From the NCBI RefSeq assembly GCF_008728515.1, contig NC_044986.1, positions 55,912,855 through 55,976,854 on the forward strand: 64,000 nucleotides of DNA, read 5' to 3'. The DNA is from Papio anubis. Taxonomy: Eukaryota > Chordata > Mammalia > Primates > Cercopithecidae. Positions within the stretch are counted from its first letter, which is position 1; every line of letters begins with the position of its first letter. This document shows positions 55,835-64,000 of the stretch, piece after piece. Below the pieces are notes generated by a model, which saw only the letters and a program-made list of their open reading frames with translations, was not told the origin of the DNA and ran no database searches. A program made the translations under genes and the position numbers.

Positions 55835-57470
55835 AAATCAACTCACACATATATGGTCAACTGATCTTCAGAAAGGGCACCAAGAATACACAATGAGGAA
55901 AGAGGACAGTCTCTTCAACAGATGGTGTTGGGAAAACTGGATATTAACATTAAGTGACGCTGGACCTTATCTTACACTATATACAAAAGTCAACTCAAAA
56001 TGGATTAAAGACTTAACTATAAGACCTTAAACTATAAAACTCTTAGAAGGAAAATAGGGGAAAAATTCCTTGACATTGATCTTAGCAATGATTTCTTGGA
56101 TATGACATAGGCAACAACAAAAAAGCAAAAACAAGCATGTGGGACTACATTCAACTAAAAAGCTCTGGGCTAAGGAAACAGTCAACAGAGTGAAAAGGCA
56201 ACCTATAGAATGGGAGGAGATGTTTGAAAACCATATACCTGGTAAGGGGTTAATATGCAAAATACATAAGTAACTCCTATGACTCAAAGCAAACAAACAC
56301 ACTCAAATAGTCCAATGAAAAAAATACACAAAGAACTTGAATAGACATTTCTCTAGAAAAGATACACAAATGTGCTAATAGACATATGAAAAGATGATTA
56401 TCACCACTAACCATCAGGAAAATGCATATCGAAACCACAGTGAGATATCACCTCACAACTGTTAAGTTGGCCATTATAAAAAAAAAAAGAAAGAAAAAAG
56501 ATAACAAGGGGTGGTGAGGATATGGAGAAAAAATCCTTATACATTGTTGGTAGGGATGTAAAATGGTGCATCCACTATGGAAATCAGTATGAAAATGCCT
56601 CAAAAGATTAAAACTACAAGTACCACATGATTTAGCAATCCCACTTCTGGGTATTTATACAAAATAATTGAAATCAGGATCTCAAAGAGATATTAGCACT
56701 CCCATATTCACTACAGTGTTATTCACAATAGCAAAAATGTGGAGGCCAGGCGTGGTGGCTCACGCCTGTAATCCCAGCACTTTGGGAGGCTGAGGCAGGC
56801 AGGTCATGAGGTCAGGAGATCCAGACCATCCTGGCTAACACTGCAAAACCCCGTCTCTACTAAAAAAACACAAAAAAATTAGCCGGGCGAGGTGGCGGGT
56901 TCCTGTAGTCCCAGCTACTCGGGAGGCTGAGGCAGGAGAATGGTGTGAACTCGGGAGGCGGAGCTTGCAGTGAGCTGAGATTGCGCCACTGCACTCCAGC
57001 TTGGGCAACAGAGTGAGATGACGTCTGAAAACAAACAAACAAACAAAAAACAAACAAATGTGGAAACAACCTCACTGTCCATCAATGGATGAGCAGATAA
57101 AGAAAATGTGGTATATATGGACATACAATGGAATATTCAGTCTAAAAGGAGGAAATCCTGCCATATGCAATAACATATATTAATCTGGAGAATATTATGC
57201 TAAGTGAAATAAGGCAGTCACAGAAGGACAAATCCTGCATGGTTCCACCTATATGAGGAGTTTAGAATAGCCAATCTCATAGACACAGAGTAGAATGGTG
57301 GTGAACTGCTACTCAGCAGGCATCAAGTTTCAGTTCAGCAAAACGAGTAAGCTACAGAGAGCTGCTGCACACCGTTGTACTATAGTTAACAGTACTGTAT
57401 TATACTCTTAAAAATACGAGGATAGAACTTATATTAAGAGGTCTCACCACCATAATGATTTTTTAAAGTC
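55835..57470 (+). mobile_element. Old L1 (L1M/L1P-type) fragment, interrupted by an Alu
   Basis: Plus-strand ORF2 end and 3' region: 'acatatatggtcaactgatc', 'gttgggaaaactggatatta', 'acaaatgtgctaatagacat', then, past the Alu, 'ctgtccatcaatggatgagc' and 'attatgctaagtgaaataag'. Stops are frequent. It lies antisense to CCDC6. Confidence 0.88.
56742..57045 (+). repeat. AluY nested in old L1
   Basis: A plus-strand Y-like Alu with (CAAA)n tail. 'aaatgtgga' on the left and 'aaatgtgga' on the right (about 57055-57063) form the duplication. Confidence 0.93.
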
Positions 57471-57659
57471 AAACCCTGTCAGGAGTTCAACTGAGATTCA
57501 AGAAGGCAAAAGACATGAGAAGGAACAAGAATAAAGTAGAGAAAATAGAGCAAAGGAGTAAATATCAAATGCAAGAAAACCAGAAGTGTCAAAAAATGTA
57601 TCAATAATTGACCAAACTGGAGATAGATATTAAGTAGCCAAATAACTCAACCTCTTAGC

Positions 57660-57790
57660 AAAAAAAAAAAAAAAAAAAAAAAAAAGAAAAAAAAATCAAG
57701 AAGAAGATAGGGAGAGTGTGGGCATGAGTGAGTGAGAGAGAGTGAGTGAGTGAGTGAGAGAGAGAGAGTGTTATGTGTGTGTGTGTGTGT
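57660..57790. repeat. Compound simple repeats: poly-A, (GTGA)n/(GA)n, (TG)n
   Basis: Poly-A 57660-57694, GA/GTGA block 57726-57769, then TG run 57772-57790. They lie back to back with only about 30 bases of non-repeat. Confidence 0.9.
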
Positions 57791-58792
57791 CTCAGCCATA
57801 ACAGCAAACAAAAACACTGGGAATGTCACAACTTGAGGATATTCAATACAAGGAACGAAAGCCCTGCCAATGTTCCCTCAAAGAACCTGGTATTTAAGGA
57901 AGAAACAACCCCCAGTCCACCATAATGTTGTGCGTAGTCTTCATCTAGGACTCCAGGATCATCTCCACTGTGTTTTTAACATCTGTATGTCCAGACTCTC
58001 CTTACTGTTAGACAGGTTTTGATTGGGGTTCATATTCTGAAAACATCTAAAAGTGATCCTCACCTACATGTGGCATGTGCAGCCCTGGTTTCCAAGAGTT
58101 AGTGCAGAAGTCACCAGCTGGTCTGGGGAATTACTTGTTTCATCACTGCACAAATGTGGCTAGCTTTCTTTACACCTTTGAGTTCCCAACATCTACCACA
58201 ATACCTAGCACGGGGTAGGCTCCATACTGGCAAAGTGAAAAGGGAAAACAAAGGAGCTCTTTGGGGAAATGTGGATAGAAATCACGTATGGACAATCACT
58301 CTGAACCTACTATCAGCTATTAGAGGCCAAGCAATGTGAACTCTACTCACTGCTTTTCTGAATTACGTAAAAACAAGAAGCTGTTAAGTATGCTTTTCCA
58401 TCTGTCTTTTTTGTTTCCATGACAGAGATATTCAGCCAAGCTTTCCTTTAGTTGTGCTATTATCACAGGACTTTTCTGTGCCCTCAACATCTAATACTAA
58501 AAGTTTATTTTGTGATTTGATGATCAATTAGTGATGCTTTCTATTTGACATATTTCCATTTCTAATTGTGGAGTTTTATTCACATTTACATAATGGAGGT
58601 CCGGGATAACGGACAGGTCTTTGGGAACTAAGTGGTTGTTTAATGTGGTATTTACTGGAATCACAAGAACTTTACTCATCTGGGAAAAGAAAGAAGTTGT
58701 TTTCTTTAAAATAACGTTGGAGAATAAAATCTTAATTTTATTTCATATGAAAGTGATTACATTTAAGAGAAAGGCAATAAAATATAAAAGTG
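57791..58792. other. Intronic, nothing recognised
   Basis: Unique-looking intronic DNA. Confidence 0.5.
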
Positions 58793-59076
58793 GGCTGGGC
58801 GCGGTGGCTCATGCCTGTAATTGCACCACTTTGGGAGGCCGAGGCGGGCAGATCATGAGGTCAGGAGTTCAAGACCAGCCTGACCAACATGATGAAACCC
58901 CATCTCTACTAAAAATACAAAAATTAGGTGGGCGTGGTGGTGTGCGCCGATAATCCCAGCTACTCAGGAGGCTGAGGCAGGAGAATCACCTGAATCTGGG
59001 AGGTGGAGTTTATAGTGAGCTGAGATCGTGCCACTGCACTGCAGCCTGGGTGACAGAGCAAGACTCTGTCTCAAAA
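58793..59076 (+). repeat. Alu
   Basis: A plus-strand S-like Alu with almost no A tail ('tctcaaaatagtgg'). Confidence 0.93.
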
Positions 59077-59217
59077 TAGTGGATCCTTGTCTCCAAATAG
59101 GGGATTCAGTTCATTTTTAAAAAAATACAGTCAATTTTCTGGTATCACCGAGTTAATTTTTCTGAAGGGTAATTATGAGTATTGCCTACTTATTTAAAAA
59201 AAAAAAAAAAAAATCCT

Positions 59218-59523
59218 GGCCGGGCATGGTGGCTCATGCCTGTAATCCCAGCACTTTGGGAGGCTGAGGCGGGTGGATCACTTGAGGTCAGGAGTTCGAG
59301 ACCAGCCTGGCCAACATGGTGAAACCCTATCTCTACTAAAAATACAAAAAATTAGCCACGTGTGGTGGTGCATGCCTGTAATCCCAGCTACTGGGGAGGC
59401 TGAGGCAGAAGAACTGTGTAAACCCAGGAGGCGGAGGTTGCACTGAGCCAAGATTGTGCCACTGCACTCCAGCCTGGGCGACACAGCAAGACTCTATGTC
59501 AAAAAAAAAGAAAAAAAAAAAAA
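59218..59523 (+). repeat. Alu
   Basis: A plus-strand S-like full-length Alu, preceded by an A run at 59194-59212 and ending in an A tail. Confidence 0.93.
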
Positions 59524-59587
59524 TCTCCTTCTCTAGCTGTTATCAAGACTTCTGCATTTGGCTTCAAACTATATTCTGATGCTCCAG

Positions 59588-59700
59588 GTCAGTGGTTCTC
59601 AACAGTGAATATCAAAGTTCTGTTTGCCTTATCCCAAACCAATGAATCAGACTCTCCAGGGAGCTGGACCCCAGGGCAGCTGTGAAGAGAACCACAGTGA
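59588..59700. repeat. Possible MER5-type hAT remnant
   Basis: 'caggtcagtggttctcaaca' at one end and 'gagaaccacagtg' at the other look like decayed hAT terminal inverted repeats about 100 bases apart. Confidence 0.5.
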
Positions 59701-59824
59701 TTTTATTGCTCTTGATTCAGACCTCCATGCCTCTGTTAATGGTGTGCCCTAGCCTGAGAATGTCTTCTTTACCATAGCTTCTTCCTGTTCCCAGTGCCAA
59801 TCAGCACCTCACTCATCCTTTGCA

Positions 59825-60055
59825 GAAGCAAGGACCACAGAGTCTGGCGCCAGACTATGTTGGATCCTAGCTCTGACACTTGGCACTAAGTAGACAAGTT
59901 CCTTAATCTCATTGTGCTTTAGATTCCTGAGCTGTTCAATGGGAATACTGTAGCTACCTTGCAAGGTTGTCATGAGGATGAAATGAGATAATATCACAAA
60001 ATGCTTTGAGAGTGCCTGGCAAAAGTAAGGTCTGATATGCTTTAGTTCATTAACT
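59825..60055 (+). repeat. MIR element
   Basis: A long plus-strand MIR: 'gatcctagctctgacacttg', 'caagttccttaatctcattg', 'ggttgtcatgaggatgaaat', 'atgctttgagagtgcctggc'. Confidence 0.85.
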
Positions 60056-60149
60056 CCTCTCAAAGCCCATCTCAAAAGCTCTCTAAGCTGGTCACTCTCT
60101 CTTCTTTGAACCTCTTTTTAAACTATTTTGCCTTGGGTTTAAAAAAATT

Positions 60150-60620
60150 ATTATAACTTTTTATTTTGAAATAGTTTATAAGTCACAAGAAACTGCAAGA
60201 ATATTACACGGTTCCCACGTTATCTTTCACTCAGCTTCCCTTGATTATACCCTATATAACAATAACACATTGTCAAAACTAGGAAATTGACATTGGTACA
60301 ATACTAGTTACTAAGGTACAGACTTTGTTTGGATTTCATCAGCTTCCATGTGTGCTCTTTGTGTGCCTATGCATGTGTACAGCTCAACCATCCTCCTCCT
60401 AATCTTAACCTAGCAATGACTGATCTGTTTTCTATCACTATAATTTTGTCACTTTGCAAATGTTGTAGAGATGGTATCTTATAGTAGGTAACCCATTGAG
60501 ATTAGGTCTTTTCATTCAGTTCAATGCCCCTGCAATCCACCCAAATTGTTCTAAGCGTCAATAATCTGTTTATTGCTGAACAGTATTCCATTGAATAGAC
60601 ATACTGCCATTTGTTTAACT
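60150..60620 (-). repeat. Old L1M fragment
   Basis: 'agtcacaagaaactgcaaga', 'aggaaattgacattggtaca' and 'cagtattccattgaatagac' are antisense L1M 3' phrases. Confidence 0.7.
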
Positions 60621-61236
60621 ACATAACTTTTTAAAAGGTATAAAATATACACAATTTATGCAATTTATTACATTTAGCCTTGTATTAAAGTTTTTTTTTT
60701 TTAAACTTACTTCTATAGGCCCTGCTGTTGATTACAAGCTCTTAGAGGTTGGAAACCATGTACTATTGATTTTTGTTTTTCCTTAAGTTCTAATTATCAC
60801 GCATCTTCACCCTCTGACCCAGGAATACAATAAAGGATAACCCCTCCCCACCAAAATCTAAGTTGACATTGCCAAACCACAAACACCAGCTTACTAAGTA
60901 TAGTCCTACGGTTTTATATCAAGTCTTTGCTGGAATAAACTTCTTTTGCTTTGATATGGAAATGTATTAACAAAAGCCAAAATTCTAAGATTTATTTCAC
61001 TGTCAAGACTGCAAATTTAAAAAATGATTAATTAAAAGCGACTCATGACTGAGAAAACACATTAAGCAATATAAAACAAGACACAAAAGCATTTCATAAT
61101 ATGTATGGAACCAACTACCTGAAGGAAAATTGCAAGGGGTAGGATAGGAGACACCTGAAAACACTAAAACATTAACACTGCCTTTGGATGAAAGAATTCT
61201 GGATTTTATTTCTGGTTTATTATACCCTTCTGACTG
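60621..61236. other. Intronic, nothing recognised
   Basis: AT-rich intronic sequence with no supported feature. Confidence 0.5.
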
Positions 61237-61247
61237 CCCCAAGTTTT

Positions 61248-61542
61248 TTTTTGTTTTGTTTTTAGACGGAGTCTCACTCTTTTGCCCAGGCTGGAGTGCA
61301 GTGGCGCGATCTCAGCTCACTGCAAGCTCTGCCTCCAGGGTTCACGCCATTCTCCTGCCTCAGCCTCCTGAGTAGCTGGGACTACAGGCACCTGCCACCA
61401 TACCCGGCTAATTTTTTGTATTTTTAGTAGAGACAGGATTTCACCATGTTAGCCAGGATGGTCTCAATCTCCTGACCTTGTGATCTGCCTGTCTCGGCCT
61501 CCCAAAGTGCTGGGATTACAGGCGTGAGCCACTGCGCCCAGC
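61248..61542 (-). repeat. Alu
   Basis: A minus-strand AluY/S in the same sense as CCDC6. The duplication ccccaagtttt is at 61237-61247 and 61543-61553. Confidence 0.94.
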
Positions 61543-61553
61543 CCCCAAGTTTT

Positions 61554-62049
61554 AATATATCTTTGCTAAAGAAAAAAAAAATTGTGGAAACAAATTAAAG
61601 GCAGGCACCTTTTCTTCCTATTTGACACATACAAGTTATATATGAAAACATCTTCCTTGTTAAAATTCAAACAATTTAGATACAATATCCTCTTTAACTC
61701 TATCTGATCTGGCTTCTGTCCCTACCACTCCATCACAAACTGCTCTAGCTAAGGTCAGCGGTGAGTTCTGTGCTGCCAGTCGCCATCACAGATCTCCACT
61801 CCTAATTTTACTTGACCTTGCAGCTGAACAATCCCTTCTTGGTGAAATTCTTTGCCTTGACCTCAGTGACATCATATATCAATTTTCTTTCCACTTTTCT
61901 GGTAGCAACTTCCTAATCTCCTTTGCCAGGTTTTCATCTTATACTTGACCCCACAGTCGCATAGCCCACATTTAAGGAGTAGAGTTATTTCCACCTCCTT
62001 GAGGATGGAATATCTACATATATTATCTGGAATGCTCTCCGTGAGGATT
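61554..62049. other. Intronic, possibly old L2-like
   Basis: A pyrimidine-rich stretch with a weak resemblance to antisense L2. I would not name it firmly. Confidence 0.3.
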
Positions 62050-62480
62050 TGTGTCTTCTCCCTTATTTATTTCATCATTTATTCATATAAGTATGGAATT
62101 TGGATATTTGTTTGATGTTTGAATTATATTTTATTATGTTAAATAATGTTATAATATAGTAATTAATACTGCTCAAATTGTTCCAGTTTTGGTGTCTGGG
62201 CGCTCCTGTATCCCTCTGACATACCCTCATCACTTTGTTGTCTGGGCACTTCTTTACTCTTTTGCACTACAAGATATCTCACCCAGCTCATCTCATACAT
62301 TCTGTGCCCCAGCTCGAGAAATATTCATTTCTCCAAATAGCTCTAGTTCTTTCAATTGGCGAAAGGAATTCGAAACCATTATCTGCGGGGTATGTTCATT
62401 GCTATGACGGTGCAGACCTATTTTTTAGATCTCATTATCACCTATCCTTAATTCAGACACATCAAAACAGGCTGAGAATG
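62050..62480 (+). repeat. Old L1M fragment
   Basis: 'ctgtatccctctgacatacc', 'ttgcactacaagatatctca' and 'aaatattcatttctccaaat' recall a common L1M 3' UTR segment. Orientation is uncertain. Confidence 0.5.
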
Positions 62481-64000
62481 TCCTTTATTACACTGCATAA
62501 AATGATGGACAACCTGAAAAGATAACACTCTTCTTATATATAATTCATAAAAGCAGTCCAAATATAATAAAGATGATACTCTTTCTTAGTTTTAGGCTAC
62601 ATATTTTCAAGTACATTTTCAATATGTAATTTCCAATACTTCAACAAGTTAGTGAAAACACGAGATTTCCAACGTCAACCAGAAAGGGAGGAAAATTCAG
62701 AGCCAATATGTTTAAAATGGAAATGAATGCTATTCAAACAGCGTATTTCCACTAAGGAAGTGATTAGATATTCTTAATACTCAGAGCCACAAATGTTTCC
62801 AATAAAAACTAATGTGAAAAGAAAACTGGAATATTCAGATTTTGGTGATCTACTACCACTATGTATAGCACTACAATGTACTAGATCAGAATAGAGTAAT
62901 TCTGCTGCCAAATAGATAAAATCTCCTTTGGTGATGTTATAGAATTTAAAACAGGATAAAAATATTCTCATTTAGGCTAGCTGTAAGGAAAAAATCTAGG
63001 TGTTACTTATGACATAGTTTAAGAAAAGTCAAATAGCTTACCTATCCAAGCAAGCCTCACACTTGATGTAGGTACAGGCACAGTGAAAGTAAAAATTACG
63101 TAAATAGAGTAAGATTTTTCTGAAGAATCTTTGTTAAAATATAAGGAATATTCCAAACCAAGGTCTGACATTCGTTCTTTTTCTTTTCTCAACGATTGCA
63201 ACAATCTTTTTAATCAATCGGAAATTACATGCCTCAAAGGCTTTAGGTTTAAATAAATCAAACAGGGTATTAAATTATATTTAATATGAATCAGCATCAC
63301 TATCACAAAATAATGAAATAATCCTCCATTTTACTTCTTCCTGACTCATGACTTCCTTTTACATCAATAAATCAAAAGGCCAAAAAGACCTTTATCATGG
63401 TAATGAAACCCAAGTGCTATTTTGGGAAAACTGAGAGGCAGCTAGAAGAGAAGCTTCTGAAGAGAGATTTAATGGCACTGGAGGGTGGAAGAAACAGGTT
63501 TGGGAACATCCTTTTGGCAAGAACAAGTTGTGATGATCGCGCCACTGATCTCTGATAGAAAGTCCTTCTGCTTTGCAATCAGCATCTTTACCCCTGCCTG
63601 ACACCAGAGAGCACACTGGCCCATCGGTACAAAGGCGGCCTCCCTTTGTACTAGACTTTTGACTTTTATCTTTTGATTGCCTCTTTAAATAAAAAAAAAA
63701 AAAAAAGTTAACGGCAGCACAGTGCTGTGAACTTTTGTTATCCTGATGCAAAGCTGTTTCACTTTATAAAAACTTTATGCTGCCATCCTTCAAAGCAGTC
63801 ACCCCACTCTATTCTGCTGCAAAACTCTGCCTCTGTCACCCTTCCCTCCACACTTTTCTCCCAACTCCGTTGAAAATCTGCTTACCAGCAAGCCAAAGAA
63901 AATCAGTCTCATTATTTTGGTAACAAGACGCGATTCTTTGGCCCATCATCTTTTCTTTTCTCCCCCTATTCCACTGGCCACCCACTCCACCCTCTGCTTC
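62481..64000. other. Intronic, nothing recognised
   Basis: Unique-looking intron to the window edge. Short open frames on the minus strand (63019-63204, 63395-63751) lack convincing splice partners or domains. Confidence 0.5.

Noticed and set aside
63019..63204. Possible upstream CCDC6 exon with a 'g|gtaagc' donor at about 63043 on the minus strand
   Set aside because: The donor and phase would fit, but the encoded residues do not look like the Ser/Pro-rich wording expected before the 125-bp exon, and I see no convincing acceptor.

Overview
This is a gene-poor stretch of primate nuclear DNA that ends, on the right, in the 3' end of one protein-coding gene on the minus strand. Several young Alu copies (7458-7762, 9453-9780, 41106-41417, and ragged ones at 13795-15341) carry the base changes of the AluYR group of Old World monkeys: '...ggctcaagcctg...', 'aactagccggg' and, in the 41 kb copy, 'gatccggccactg' and 'gggcgaggtgg' when read on the Alu strand. 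I therefore infer a macaque, baboon or related monkey rather than an ape. No bacterial-type operon, CRISPR array, tRNA or rRNA gene is visible. Almost every long ORF belongs to a transposon.

Layout. 1-10.4 kb: intergenic DNA with Alus, MIRs, a tiny L1 insertion and an LTR-like element. 10455-19104: a class I endogenous retrovirus (ERV) of the HERV-H/F type on the minus strand, with two 427-bp LTRs, a Phe-like primer binding site and a badly rearranged interior. That interior holds two different gag fragments, a duplicated piece of pol, a collapsed env, a betaretrovirus-type (HML) solo LTR and three Alus. The provirus sits in the tail of an older Alu. 19.1-24.9 kb: Alus, an old L1 and LTR-like DNA. 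24912-31655: a second class I provirus on the minus strand with a Glu-type primer binding site (HERV-E-like). It keeps its 5' LTR but has lost its 3' LTR at a junction with a 63-bp Alu stub, and its pol and env pieces are out of order. 31.7-37.9 kb: MIRs, a clean hAT (MER1-type) element, Alus and an L1 3' end. 37963-42441: a THE1 (MaLR) element with both LTRs, interrupted by an L1 that is itself interrupted by an AluYR. 42.4-49.7 kb: Alus, MIRs and old L1.

49770-64000 is the 3' end of a gene that I identify as CCDC6 from its last two coding exons (minus strand, 55515-55639 and 53957-54151). It has a 4.2-kb 3' UTR with no transposon that I can recognise and a polyadenylation signal at 49785-49790. 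The right-hand 8.4 kb is the intron upstream of exon 55515-55639 and holds an old L1, Alus, MIR and simple repeats.

I found no credible new biological system. The most unusual content is the mosaic build of the two ERVs, the nested insertions, and a patch at 13.8-15.3 kb where young Alus are so full of small indels that assembly error should be suspected.
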